A DNA stretch of 64,000 nt, from positions 19,463,029 to 19,527,028 of the forward strand of contig OX467083.1 in NCBI GenBank assembly GCA_950106755.1, in the 5' to 3' direction. Origin of the DNA: Climacium dendroides. Lineage: Eukaryota; Streptophyta; Bryopsida; Hypnales; Climaciaceae. The notes under the pieces are model-generated. The model ran no database searches. It was not told the DNA's origin and was given only the letters and a program-made list of their open reading frames with translations. Of the stretch, positions 47,077 through 59,480 are shown piece after piece (position 1 is the stretch's first letter; each line of letters starts with the position of its first letter). The translations under genes were made by a program, and so were the position numbers.

Positions 47077-48197
47077 TTAACCCTTAAATGCTTGAGCATC
47101 CAATTTCTAAACAATGAATAGATTTATATTTTTGTTTATTTTTCATTGTTATTTTGATGAAAGTCATCCTAATTTGTGGAGATACTTTATCAAATTCTTG
47201 TTCTATGCATTGGTTGGATTTGGTGTTATTGGAATACATATTTTTCTAAATTTACAAATGTGGAAGTATGTCAAGTGGTTGACCAAGCCAAAATTGCATT
47301 GTCTCTAGTCCAAAACTAGATTTGCAAAAACGAATTTATAGATGTAAAAAACACAAAACTTTCAAAAAATCACAATGCCAAAAGAACTTCCTTTCAAATC
47401 CATTACAATAAGTTTTACTCCAAAAATGATACTACCTATGTTCCAAAATGATCTTGTTGGACAAAATGTTTTAGATCAAGGCTAAAAATAACATTAAAAA
47501 AACCAATTTTGTACTATAGATAGATTTTGATGCATTCCTAGCATTCTAGAAACTTTGAGTTTTGGAGCTCTTTTCAAAGTGTAGTTTGGGAATATTCAAA
47601 AGTATAATTTTTTGGACATTTTCAAGGAGCACCACAAGTTAGTTAATTGTTGAGTATGAGGTCATCATTTTGTAGGCATTTAGTATATGCCCAAGATCAT
47701 GTATGGCCCTTTGTTCCACTTTCCAAAGCTTCATCTCCTTTAATTAGGCAATATTCAAAGAGAAACAAAAAAATAAAAATGAATAGTTTTCATTGACACC
47801 TCTAGTCATTTTAAATGTCTTTTGATTGATGATTGCATGAATGGAAGGAGAACCACCACTTTAAGTTGTTTTGTTGGTTCCAAATAGCAATCAAAAACCA
47901 AATTTGACCAATTTGCAATGTCTCAAAGTATAACAAGAAGATCATTTTAGGACAAAGGGAGTAATATTTTACTTGTAATTGAATTTTGAAGGAATTTTAA
48001 CACTTTCACTTCAAAATCTAAAAAATTAAATATTGGTGATAGCATTGATAAATCTAACTATATGGATGGAATCTAAAATTCAAAATTTACAACTTTTATT
48101 TGTATATCAATTCCAAAATATTCTTTCAAATAGTACTGTATAATGATTTTTTCCAAATTGTCAATTTTGGAGAAGGCTCTGGATGTTTAAGGGTTAA
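47077..48197. mobile_element. TTAACCC-ended element interrupted by a Stowaway-like element
   Basis: The left end TTAACCCTTAAATGCTTGAG and the right end on the other strand TTAACCCTTAAACATCCAGA share TTAACCCTTAAA. Both borders are TTAA. Removing the nested element at 47430-47963 leaves about 587 bp. Beyond the terminal 12 bp the match is weak, so the pairing of these ends is moderately sure. Confidence 0.5.
47430..47963. mobile_element. Stowaway-like (Tc1/mariner type) element, copy 2
   Basis: The left end is TACTACCTATGTTCCAAAAT; the right end on the other strand is TACTCCCTTTGTCCTAAAAT followed by GATCTTCTTG. TA borders. Length 534 bp, non-coding. It aligns in opposite orientation with 29730-30308 (shared TTTTGATTGATGATTG-type and AAATTTGACC-type blocks). 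Confidence 0.8.
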
Positions 48198-48280
48198 GAA
48201 GCTATATAAATTAACCCAATAAGGATGCTGCGAACCACAACGATCCAATGGATGACTTCATTGTTGATTGTTGCAGGTCT

Positions 48281-48335
48281 ATTGGTTCAATAATCGGAGA
48301 GTTTTGATGACTACCTTGGTCATGGGGCATCCTTA
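48281..48335 (+). repeat. Short repeat shared with the HISN6/SEC13 intergenic region
   Basis: GGTTCAATAATCGGAGAGTT followed by GACTACCTTGGTCATGGGGC resembles 52801-52890, which has GGTCCAATAATCGGAGTATT and CACTACCTTGGTCATGGGGT. The two copies flank the HISN6 gene in the same orientation. Confidence 0.75.
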
Positions 48336-48550
48336 CAAGGTTAAGAGAATTTTGTTTATTATTGGGTCCCCATGTCAAGAATGTTGAAGGGGCCTTGTCT
48401 CATTGGTAAATAATGTTACGATACAAAAGTATTTTGTAATGCACTTCCAATGATAAAAATTTCAAATTCTAAATATAAAAACTAGTGAAAAGTGAAAAGT
48501 TTATTTGGAGGGGCAAATTGTGGAGTTGATTGAAGATGCCATACCCTGAC

Positions 48551-48784
48551 AGCCAGGGAGGATTGACCCCCTTATTGCCCGGTGTTTTAGCCCTAGAGAA
48601 AACACTGGAATTTTTTATTTGCCGCTCATCACAAAATTTGAAAATTTTGAATTCATATTTGCAATCGAAGGCCCTTAATTAGTTGAAATATGCGAAGAAA
48701 TACAAAATTGATGCGGCACAAAATAAGTGGCAATTTTTACAATTTACCCTTGAATGGGACAATAAGGGGGTCAATCCCCTGGCC
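48551..48784. mobile_element. Foldback MITE upstream of HISN6
   Basis: AGCCAGGGAGGATTGACCCC continuing CTTATTGCCC is matched on the other strand by GGCCAGGGGATTGACCCCCT continuing TATTGTCCC. Ends of about 29 bp, total 234 bp. No coding capacity. It lies about 70 bp before the telo-box of the HISN6 5' region. Confidence 0.8.
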
Positions 48785-48855
48785 CTACACTGATCCAAGA
48801 TGAGACATTTTCCTCATAATCTACTTGACACGCACGTTTCGGAACTTGAGCCCTG

Positions 48856-48882
48856 CCCTAAACCCTAAACCCTAAACCCTAG
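48856..48882 (+). promoter_or_regulatory. Telo-box array (CCCTAAA)3 in the HISN6 5' region
   Basis: Three exact CCCTAAA units are followed by CCCTAG. Short telomere-like boxes are known regulatory motifs near the start sites of plant housekeeping genes. It lies 450 bp before the ATG. No clear TATA box is seen nearby. Confidence 0.6.
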
Positions 48883-49325
48883 AGCTGATTGATCTGTGAA
48901 AGAATTTGAGAATGCAGACCCCAAGCCGAGAGTGCAATCTGTAGCAATCCTTCGGGTCACCTCGCACTCCCACTTAGAGTTCTTCGTCTTTCTGGTTCAT
49001 CATCTTCCCCACATTCGAGCGTTCCAATCGGTGGGGTGATGTCACTCACTTGCAATGCTGTTTGAAGCTCGCATTCCCTGTTTTTGTGATTTTTATTCAG
49101 CCGTGGAGATCACCATGCTATGCTGTTACAAGAGCTTTGCTGTTTTTTTCTTTTTTTCTCACATTGCTCGCTGGAATCTTCGTCTCATTTCTAATTGGTG
49201 TGGTTTTCTTTGGAGAGTTTTGGTTGAGACGTTGATTGTGATTTTTCTAGTGGTGAGTTTAGGGTTTCTTCTTCCCTGTATTAGTTTCAAAATTGAGGTG
49301 CTTTTCTTGCAGAAGAGGGAGCTTG

Positions 49326-52300
49326 ATGTCGCTGCGGGCGGCAACTCCGCTGGCAGCAGGGGCAGGTGCCCTCTTGGGAACTCCTGCTGCAGCAGCCAAG
49401 CCGCTTGCGCCTTCGATGAGTAGGGTTTCAGCGTCCGCGGATGCTCCGGTGGCTATCAAGGGGGGCTCCTTCATTCGCCCTCACCTACGAACTCTTGCAC
49501 CTTATACTCCCATTGAGCCTTTTGAGGTATCCGACTCTCTAAGTATGTCTTGCTTTTTGTTACTGTCGTTGCATTGTTCGGGAAGCGTGCTGCTCTGGTA
49601 ACTTCAGAATCGCTCACCCCGTGTACATTCTCTCCGTAGAACATACACTGAGCAGTATTTTACCTCATTTTTCTTTCGATGACCTTGTCGCTCTTGGTAA
49701 TCATGTGCTCAATGCCAAGAGCGACAATTTTGCCGTGCACTTGTCCAGGAATGTATAGGGAATTTGGCTAGCTCAGTGGAAATTAGATGCCAAGTGGATT
49801 GTGTTCAAGAGCAATGTTGAGGTTTTGCTTCTGGTTTCATTCTAATGCTCACCAGTTATGTGCAGATATTGTCGGCTAGACTAGGCAGGCTTCCCGAAGA
49901 TATTGTGAAGTTAGATGCGAATGAGAATCCTTATGGACCACCTCCTGAGGTATGTTTCCATCTTAACTAGTATGTTTCCATCTTAACTAGTATGTTTCGT
50001 AATTTCTGTGTACTATGACTGAGCAGTTCTCTTGGATTTTTTGTTAAATAGATCATAGCTTAGAGAATTTTGTAAACTGTGATATTTTTTATTTGTGTCA
50101 TTATTTAAGCTACACTCTTTTACGGTGTCTTGATTATCATCATATTTGCTTAATGTGCATCATGTGGATTTTGGCAGGTTTTGGAAGCATTGGGCAGCAT
50201 GCAGTTCCCTAACATATATCCTGACCCAGAAAGTCGCAGGTTGAGAGCTGCTTTGGCCGAGGATACAGGAGTCGGAGCTGAACACATTCTGGTCGGTTGT
50301 GGTGCAGATGAGCTTATTGACCTGATTATGAGGTAATCATGTGGATGAGCTCTACACATAGATTGACTTAGCAGCATTTTCATTAGACCCATTTTAATTT
50401 AGTTACATCCTCCTTTTATCTTGGAGTGTCAGTCTTAGGATGGAGGAAGGCCTTCATGAAATTCCTTGAAGTCTACCTCATGCAGCTCCTTGGCTTTGTG
50501 ACATGTTTGTGAATAGGTGTACACTAGATACTGGTGACAAGATACTGGACTGTCCACCTACTTTCACCATGTATGCATTTGATGCTGCTGTAAATGGGGC
50601 TTCAGTGATCAAAGGTGCTCTTTTGGACTTCGTTTCTCCTTGTATTCACATCTGAGCTCTTTTTTTAATATTGCAATTTGCCACAACATATATATTTATC
50701 GAATTTTAGGTGACTGTTGTTCGATTAAAATCCACAGTGGAGCTTGTAACTGTATTTTTACTTCCTCTTACCAGCATGTCGTGGCCTTCAAAGAACTGAT
50801 ATTCCCTTCTATTTTTCTTTGTGAATTGCATAGTTCCTAGGTTGCCAGGGTTTGGATTGGATGTGCCTGCCATTGCTGAGGCTGTGCGTCGGGATGAGCC
50901 GAAGATAGTCTTTTTGACTTCGCCCAACAACCCTGATGGATGGTAATTTCCTTCTGGATGCTGAACAATTATAAGATATGTCATAGCTTCGTTTACGATG
51001 CAGTAATGCAAAAGGCTACCTTGTTTATTGATTGCAAGTTTATGGGCACTATCATAATTTCCTTATTTCTCAGCATGAAATCGGAGTCTTAGAAGAATTT
51101 AGTCTATATCCCCTCTTGATTGCAAGCAATGTTATCGTTTGTAGTCAACATGTATCCTGTGTTTATGTTCTATGAGACTTTCAATTGCAAGGGATACGAC
51201 TGCTTGTGTAGTTTGGTGTCGGATGAGGAGTTGAAGACAATATTGGAGCTGCCCGTCTTGGTAGTCCTGGACGAGGCCTATGTGGAGTTTGCCCAAGAGC
51301 CCTCTCGAATAAAATGGGTGACTAAGTATGAGAATCTTATAGTTCTGCGCACTTTCAGTAAACGTGCTGGTAAGAATCATTGCACGTCGTACTGTAATAT
51401 CATCTGGATCTCCAACCTACTGCAATTGGGTTGAAAGCTCATATAATGCTATTAAGTGCTTTCTGCATAGAAAAGGTACTCGATAAAGAAATAAATTTCT
51501 AGCCTTGCGTTATGAGGTTTTGAGCTTTGTATTGAGTTTTCTTAATTCTTTTGAGCGAATTCATTTTACAACCCGATGCACCTGTTGATTGCGGTTACCG
51601 TAATGAGAAAGATTGCTTTATTTCTTGTGAGACATTCTTTGCGTTAGCAAAGATGTATCATAGTCCTGTAGGATACTCTTTAACCCTGAAAGGACGAGTC
51701 CTATCACCAAGGTACTTTGCCTAAAATGATTCAATTTGGATCAATGCTTGCATTGTTCTTTTCTACAGTAATATTAATCTTTGAAAGTCATCCATCGGTC
51801 ACTTTTCGGACCGTCCACGGTTGAGTTCTTCCTATTCCATTACTTACTGGTGGTTGAGGTATGAAAACATCGTTGCAGGCCAATTGAGACTCTGGTGAGT
51901 CAAAATACCGTTACTGTTAAAATATTTCTCTTTTAACAAGAAAAAGAAACGTGGGATTGAGCAGGCTTAGCAGGTCTGAGAGTGGGCTACGGCGCGTTTC
52001 CATTAGCCTTGATTGAGTACTTATGGCGGGCCAAGCAGCCCTACAACGTCTCTGTGGCTGCTGAAGTGGCTGCATGTGCAGCTCTCACCAATCCCACTTA
52101 TCTCGAGGTAAAGGCACGTTCAAAGTTGTACTACGTAACAGTTTGTGACTTCATCAGTTACTCGTAATATGCGTCTCAATGTACGCCAGTGGTCCCAAGT
52201 AGGTTTAAAATGTTGTCATGGTGGGCTGTACTTCAGAACGTGAAGAACGCATTAGTGGAAGAAAGAGAACGAATGTTTGCTAAACTGAAAGAAATTCCTT

Positions 52301-52633
52301 TTCTGGAGCCATACCCAAGCCATGCGAATTTCATCCTATGTTCTGTAACTGGGAGCACGAGTGCCAAACAACTGAAGGTGAAATATCTGATCTTTCTTAC
52401 TCCTGTATTTTTAATTTTCTCTTTATGTGAAGAATATTCCTCAGGTTACCAAGATGGCCCTTGGGTCATTACTTACGTGTGCAACGTTGTTGTACTATGC
52501 ATAGGCGGCCCTTGCGAAGGAGGGAATAATGGTTCGTCACTACGAAAAGGCTGAACTACGAAACTACATTCGAATCTCTGTAGGGAAACCAAAGCAGACT
52601 GATGCTGTGCTAGCAGCACTTGCTAAACTGTAA
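49326..52633 (+). CDS. HISN6: Histidinol-phosphate aminotransferase, chloroplast form
   Basis: This is a complete gene with nine coding exons: 49326-49526, 49866-49949, 50178-50332, 50517-50614, 50834-50942, 51212-51369, 51965-52107, 52237-52377 and 52505-52633. Phases join throughout, giving 405 residues. The enzyme converts histidinol phosphate and 2-oxoglutarate to imidazole-acetol phosphate and glutamate (the reversible step 7/8 of histidine synthesis), using PLP. The first 45 residues (Ala/Ser-rich, [17 protein letters not shown]) fit a plastid transit peptide. Family landmarks are [42 protein letters not shown], and the PLP-lysine loop [17 protein letters not shown], which is split by intron 6. 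The C terminus is RISVGKP. A 5' UTR intron (about 49255-49316) is likely, and a short upstream frame MSLTCNAV at 49039-49065 may lie in the leader. Convergent with SEC13. A tandem 20-bp duplication sits at the start of intron 2. Confidence 0.96.
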
Positions 52634-53456
52634 CGATAATGGACTATTTCCTATTTATATCATTAGATTGAATTTTACTACATTGTATTTTCTATTTAGC
52701 ATTGCTTCAAATTCAATGCAGACAAAGAACAATTCAAATTCAATCCAAGACAGAATACAGTTCCATTTGACCCAACTTATTACCCTGCCTTTTCCGATAG
52801 AACTATTGGTCCAATAATCGGAGTATTTCAGTCACTACCTTCTTGGTCCAATAATCGGAGTATTTCGGTCACTACCTTGGTCATGGGGTCTGCAGACTAA
52901 GAATGCACCTACCTATTGGTCCTATTGGAAGGTCGGGTCCGACCTTCCAGGATTAATGCTTAACCTCTGAACTTGTCCCCACCTGCATATATATGGCTGC
53001 ATCTCTGCTTAAGAGGACCTTTTAAAAGGGGCCATTATTAACAGCTCCTATTTATTTCCAAAGGACACCCTACAAGAAATATCTTCATCCTGTAAAGTAC
53101 TAATTCGAGACACAACCTAACTGAAAGGCCAAAATCTGCCGCAAGCTTAAAAACAAGTTCCCATTGAACCACAAATGAGTGCAACAGAAGCAGTGAAACG
53201 AGGATCAATACCAACACTTGAAGTGCCATATCGACAATTCATTTCCGAGGAGAAGAATGGACCTGAACGTGAGGTGATCAATTCATGCACGCCCGGTGCT
53301 CACACAAATTTCACCGTTTCAAATGTGTTATCAAATTCTCTGCGGCTCTCTAAACAGATTCCAGAGAATTCAGAATGATTTCTAATACTCTATCTACACC
53401 AAATATGCTATACACTATGCACGCCACTAGACTTAAATCATGACCAGCGTGGAAGC
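52634..53456. other. Convergent intergenic region between HISN6 and SEC13
   Basis: Both transcripts end here. It contains the duplicated repeat at 52801-52890. No poly(A) hexamer is decisive. Short frames at 53038-53378 have no support. Confidence 0.6.
52801..52890 (+). repeat. Short tandem duplication, two copies
   Basis: TTGGTCCAATAATCGGAGTA followed by TTTC(A/G)GTCACTACCTT occurs twice with a period of about 38 bp. The same unit occurs once at 48281-48335 on the other side of HISN6. Confidence 0.85.
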
Positions 53457-55836
53457 TCATTGCACATTTGTAACCTGGGACCACTCTCCATCCACCTCTT
53501 CTTTCCATAATGTCACCTTGTTGCTGGAGTCTGATACAGCTAATATATTTCCTGTCAAGGACCAGCTTACCCGCCAAACTGGGGTCTTAAAATCATTCAA
53601 AGTCAACGGCTGCCACTGGTCCCCGTCTTTCGCCTGAGATTCAAAATTTCATTAGCGGAAGTTTCAGTGAAAAAAAGCAAAGAGGTAGAAACGGACGAAA
53701 CAGAGTCTCTGCATAAAGAAGGGACAAGACAAATATACAAGATCCGCCAGTAAAGACCCAGGGTATTATAAGGTACGGAAAACGACTAAGTCCTGTACGA
53801 TGTACATAGGATCTTTGTGTAGATCTCAATACTGTTAGTCTATATAAACTCCTGAGGGACCCCTTTTTCGAAAATTTGAATTAGACCCCAAGCAGGATGG
53901 TCTGCACGTCCTAGCAGCCATTCCAACCTTATCACAGACCCTAACCACTCTGATCCAACCGACTTGTGATTAATAAGAGTCTCTCCAAACAACAGCCTAA
54001 AGTCAGGATTGGGGGGTCTTGAAGGCATCGGGTCTGGAGGACAAAACTCAATAGTATGTTGTGTTTCAGCATCTAATGTTTTTCATAAATCTGAATGTAG
54101 AGATTTCAGCATCACCAACAATCTTACTCTAGAGCAACTCAAAAGCATTAGCATATGGCCAACCCCCAGTACCTGAGTCCAGATGACAACCGTCCCATCC
54201 TGAGATGCACTAGCGATGGTGGACCTCACGAGCCCCAGATTCGGTGCCCACGCCACGTCCCGCACCCAGTCAGTATGCTTGGAAAGAGGAGGAAAGCAAT
54301 CCATTTTCCAGCTGTTGTTGATAAACTTCCACACTTTCACTGTATTGTCACACCCACCGGAGACCAGCTTCTGAACAGATCCAGGGTCGGCTCCAATGAG
54401 TGACCCCGCAGCACTCGCCGGTGCCCAGGACACCGAAGTCACCCCCACAGGATGAGCCTGCTCAATCTTCACCTTCTCCCAGGACCCGTCCGGTTTGTTT
54501 GTGAGAACGGATATGGTGCCATCGGAGGATCCACACGCTAGGCACAGCCCGAATTCCTGGGGCGCCCAGCAGATGCTGTTTACTGATGACTCATGTTCTT
54601 CGAATACCTGTGGCCATGGTAAGGAGCCATTTGTAAGTAAGTGATTGCAAACCAAAATTTAATGTTCTCTCAAACTGCTGAAGGCAAATGACTCCAAAAC
54701 AAGCGGCATCCAAAAGAGTTGATTATCAGCGGAGTCTTTGTTCACTTCCAAATTGCTCAAGGTAAATCGTATCCAAGAGAGATGGCACACGAATAAAATT
54801 AGCACCAAAACGGAAGCATAAAGTCTCGAAACCATTCACAAGCTTTTAGAAAGAAAAAAAAGAAAAGAAAAGTTAAACAGCTCTTTGAAGCAATCAATGG
54901 GAGTCTCTCATGGTTCAAAGATATCTGAATACGGAGTAGTCAAGTGTCGACATGAAGTTGCCGATGATTTCAACCTTAAGATTCTGTGACATAGTCTTGA
55001 AGTGTCGGAAAAATATGAGACAATGGCGAGATCAACAAAAGTTCTACCTTTCAAGTATATTTAAAAAAAACGATGGTCACGGGGACCAACCCCTAGGAGA
55101 GCCTAAAGCGGTCTGTCCCACAAACATCACAAACCCAACAATCACTCCTCACTCTGCTCCGCAAGGTTTTAGAAGAGTAGCTTGATGCTGGGATCAAGAG
55201 GTCTTGGAGGAAGAAACTGCAGAGAATGCTGGGTTTACTCCTCCAGATGCACCGTGGTTGGAACCAACCAAATCCCCCCTCAGCACTTCTCATCTTCCAA
55301 CGAAACAATGCCATGACACAATGCACTATATTTGCAAAGAGGCTCTATTAGGGAGAGTATACGACATGGAGATTCAACGGGTGTCCCAGGTATCACCCCA
55401 AACCCTAATTCTCCACTGAAGACTTTTCAAAACCCTAGGAGAAGCATCAGTTCCAAAATCTCTGGATCGGAAAGAAACAAACATCAAAACAACCAATAAG
55501 GAGATCGGGAAAAACCTAAACCTGCTCCTGCTGCCACTCATTTTCGGCGCGTTCTCTCCAGATGATGACCCTTCGGTCATACGAGCAGGAGGCCAGAATG
55601 CTGCCGAACTTGGGATGCGCCCACGCGACCTGCCACACGGGTCCCTCGTGCCCGGACAAGGTGGCCAGCGCCGACGCGGGGACGTCCACGGCGCCCACGG
55701 CGAACACCTTGATCAGGCGATCGGAGGAGCAGGACGCCAGGCGCTTGCCGTAGTAGTCCACAGCCACGTCGTGCACCACGTCCTGGTGACCCGACTCCAC
55801 CACCTGCTCGCTTCCCAAGTCCGTCACGGACCCCAT
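53457..55836 (-). CDS. SEC13: SEC13 WD-repeat protein (COPII coat / nuclear pore)
   Basis: A complete reverse-strand gene with coding exons 55522-55836, 54173-54607 and 53457-53633. All are phase 0, joining to 308 residues, close to the usual 300-odd. SEC13 is a six-bladed beta-propeller that pairs with SEC31 in the COPII cage and with the NUP107-160 complex at nuclear pores. Hallmarks are [95 protein letters not shown] and [16 protein letters not shown]. The start at 55836 gives a ten-residue extension before the conserved region. The frame stays open upstream through GC-rich DNA, but that part looks like leader, with a plausible UTR acceptor (TTGTGTCTAG) just before it. Introns are 914 and 539 bp. 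The larger one contains a GC-richer insert at about 55080-55330. Confidence 0.97.
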
Positions 55837-56165
55837 CGCGCAATGCGGAAGCACCCGTGAGCAATCTAGACACAACAAAAGGTTACCACCACCCGAAGCT
55901 CCGGCAGCCAATCCAGAACCAAACGATGAAGGAGCTAAACGTGAGGGTGTGTGGAAGGGAAGTACGAGGGATGAGGAAATGGGAGTATCAACAATAGAGA
56001 GACGCAACTGCGAGGGTCGCAAGGCAAGCGAAACGCAGAAGAGTGACGGTGTCGGGCGCTTGTGAGCCTGTAGCTTGGGGGGGCACCTATCTCCGCTATA
56101 GGGTCCCAAACTCCCAATTCGAACCCTCCCGCCCATCACCGCGGGGTCCAGTTCATTCTGTTTCA
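55837..56165 (-). promoter_or_regulatory. SEC13 leader and promoter region
   Basis: GC-rich sequence directly upstream of the SEC13 start, with CT-rich runs on the gene strand and no TATA box. A 5' UTR intron may end at about 55865. The sequence drops to AT-rich spacer at 56166. Confidence 0.4.
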
Positions 56166-56189
56166 ACTGTTCATTCTGAAATCTATTAT

Positions 56190-56715
56190 ATAGAAGGATA
56201 TCTTCTTTTTATAAATTTTTTGACCTTGAAATTTGGCATTACATGTTATTAACATAAAGAACGTCTTGTGCAAAAAAATTTCATGGTAAATAGATAATTT
56301 CTCAACCTTTGAGAGGGTGTCAAAGTTGGCAATAATGTAATGGTTTTTATGATTGTTTCTCAAAACAACACATGTTGGTAGATTGTGAATATCTTTTTTT
56401 GTATTGATCTTTTGGCCTTGAAATTTGGAAAATAAGTTATTAACATAAAGAACTTGTTGTTCCAAAATTTTTATGGCTAATTTTTTTTTCAATCCCTTGG
56501 GAGGTTGTCAAAGTTGGTAGCAGTTGAATTTTTTTTTACAACTACACATGTTGGTAGATTTTGAATACCTTTTTTCCGGTGTATCTTTTGGCTTTAAAAT
56601 TTGGTACACTTGTTATTAACATAAAGATGATGTTGTAACAAAAATTTCATGGTAAAATACCAATTTTTAGCTCTCAAGAGGTTGTCAAAGTTGGCAACAC
56701 TGAAATTTCTTTCAC
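56190..56715. repeat. Tandem array of about 180-bp units, three diverged copies
   Basis: The anchor TG(A/G)C(C/T)TT(G/A)AAATTTGG starts at 56221, 56413 and 56589, so the spacings are 192 and 176 bp. Each unit also carries GTTATTAACATAAAGA, a TTCATGGTAAA-like block, and GAG-GTTGTCAAAGTTGG. Satellite-like unit length, but only three copies. It lies immediately upstream of the SEC13 promoter. Confidence 0.85.
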
Positions 56716-59340
56716 TGCAAATTTGAAAATGCCATTTTGATTGGTACCCCATTGTACATTTGTATTCTAATTTTTTCTATAAGCATTTACATTGTAAAAT
56801 AATATCCTAAAAAATTAACCTTAATTTAGGATACTTGAAAGTCTTGAAAACCATGAAAATTAAAAATTTGGTCCATTAATAATATTTTATTTTTAAAACA
56901 CATAATTTCTTCTAAAATCCAGAAAAAAATGATACTATTAGAAAAAAAATGTTTTTGGATTTTAAACTTGTGAAACCCAAATAGAATAAGATAATGTTCC
57001 TTACAAGTATCCTAGTGTTGTATTTAGAAATATATCTTTGATTTATACATGTGTAATGAGATTTGAAATTATTTAAATGTATCATGTATATGTTTAGATG
57101 ATTGAAAGAAACCCTTGTATCATCTCTTGTCACACATCTATGGTAATTGAGCTTTTTTGCCATAACATTTGACAAATGATTGAAGATTCGAATGTTTTCT
57201 TTTGTTTGAGTGTTTCTTATTTATTTATTTTGAAGGTAGAAGAGTAGTTGAAATTGGCTATTGTGACAATGATTTTATATTCAAAAGAATTCTTGAACAT
57301 AAGACTATCATGTTGTTTGGCATCCTAATGTTGCCAAAAAATGGAGCATACATATATGTACTCCATACATATATTCTACATCCATACTTGTATTCATATT
57401 TATACTCATACTAGTTTTCATAATTGTACTCATCTATAAATATGTCTATGAATTTTTATTTTTATTTTTAAATTTTTTGAAAGGAAGGGGTATTTCAAAT
57501 GGATTGCTTGAATCTATCAAGTGGATAGTAGGCTATGTGCCTAAGACTATTTATATTTTAGAAATTTTTTCCTATAATTCAAAAATATATATTTTTAATT
57601 AACAAACATCAAATAGATGTTATACTGTGTAATTTGGTTTTTTAACGTAGTTACATTTTCTAGCTCAAAAAAAAAATGTGGATTGAAAAAATGGGATCTT
57701 ACGCTATCTAAGAGTACATAAACCATTAAAGAGATTTTTACAAATACCAAAATCTTTGACTTCCATATGTGTTAAAAGCAATCTTTTTTTGGACAAATTT
57801 AGGGATTATGAAATTTAAGATTGTTAAGATATAATTAATTGACTAAAAAATCCTTTAAATTTAAAAAATGAAAATTTTGATTTTTGATTTTTTGAATTCA
57901 TGTACAATTTGAAAAATTAAAAACATCACATTATGTATTATCTTGAAATTTACTTTTACTTTTCTCTATAAAGTTGTTTTTTCCAACTTGAACTTTTAGA
58001 AATATGCTAGCTCTTAATTTTATATGTTTTTAATTTCATTCTTAAGTATATTTTTTCAAAAGCTTGTAGTATACGTAACATGGAAAAACTATCCAATTGC
58101 AATAAATCAATAGTCAAGTATTTGCTTTCATTATCTACTTCCTAATAAGTAGATGAGATGGGTACTTGACTCCTAAAGTCCCAAAGTCCCCTTGGGGAAT
58201 TGAGGGATACTTGAGTTTTTAGATAGTCTCATGTGATCTTAATTTTTGACATGACTTTTAAACTTATATTGAAGATAGAATAACACATTAACTTTATAGG
58301 GATATAATTTTAATTTCAATCCATATCCATTAACAAAAATGTTGTGCTACAAAGCCTACAATAAGCCCCTTTGAAAGCAATTTGGCTAGGCAAGAAAAAA
58401 TCACAAAATCAATTGAAATAAAATTTAAAAAGAAATTCTCATAGATTATTATTTTGCCCACATAAAAAGATTTGATTCATTACATTTGGATTAGTGATGT
58501 GAAAGTTATAGAACATCTTATTTTGCGGGCAATCATAAAAACTTCTTTAGATAATAATATACGAGATTCATTTTTTAATGCAATTTTTTAATTCTTCAAA
58601 ATAAGTTATTTTATAGAGTTAAATTTTCTTTCTAGAACAATTGTATTATTGGGATTATTGTGTTTCAATTCCATCTTAGAGTAATGAACTATTTAATTTT
58701 TGTTCAATCTTGGACCCAACTTCTATTTAATAATTTTATAAAAAATGGAATTCAAGTGTGTTTTGGAAATTTTCCCCCAACTTTCAACTCAAATCTTTAG
58801 CACAAAATATTTTAACCTCAAATTCAATAGTGCAAAAAATTTAGATATATTTTACTATATGAGAAAAATATCAAAATTTTCAAATATGTATTTTAATATA
58901 GAATATTAACATATCAAGTAGGTAGAGCTACCAAATATATAATTAAAGTTGACATAAATGGTTTGGTCACTTGGTGGATATTTAGACAAGAAAAAATAAT
59001 AATAATTTTAAAATTTTAACTCTTGAACAACAAGTTGGTCATATTTTGGTACAATGTGAATTGTTGATTTAAAAAAATACAAAAGCACTCACTGGAAGTC
59101 AAACTACTATACAAGACTTCCTCTTTTTTCACAAAATTTGGAGAATGAATTGTTGCACTTTTGTCCTATATGGATAGTTTCTTTGTCATTCATTGGTTGG
59201 AAAAAGTCCTTGACATCATTTATGGGCTAAAATCATATATAGTAGCCACCTTAATTGTCTTGCTAGTTAGTTGAAGATTTAAGAGACTCCTTACATGTAT
59301 CGATGGGTGGAAAGAGTCAATAGGGTCAAAATATAGAAAG
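56716..59340. other. AT-rich spacer
   Basis: No gene is supported. A module-2 match of the dispersed family in reverse orientation lies at 58463-58510. The rest is low-complexity AT-rich sequence. Confidence 0.5.
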
Positions 59341-59473
59341 CACTTTTATGCTGCTGTTACAGTGTGGAATACACCGGGATCGATAAAACTCCCTCCTCCT
59401 ACTTCCACGCTTACCGATCATCAATGGCACTGTTCTTATCTTTTAGTTGCTTTCTTTGCCCACTGGGTGAGCA

Positions 59474-59480
59474 TATAAGG
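59474..59480 (+). promoter_or_regulatory. TATA-box-like site in an isolated GC-richer island
   Basis: GCATATAAGGAGGCCCT sits in a GC-richer island (59340-59530) between AT-rich tracts, followed by a CT-rich run about 35-50 bp downstream. No protein frame follows to 60050. It could drive a non-coding transcript or be a solo promoter fragment of an element. Confidence 0.3.

Noticed and set aside
49055..49423. 122-codon forward frame overlapping the HISN6 start
   Set aside because: It crosses the probable 5' UTR intron and reads the HISN6 transit-peptide exon in the wrong frame.
55522..56166. 216-codon extension of the SEC13 first exon
   Set aside because: The frame is open upstream of ATG 55836, but the extra residues are low-complexity and have no SEC13 counterpart; a leader with a UTR intron is simpler.
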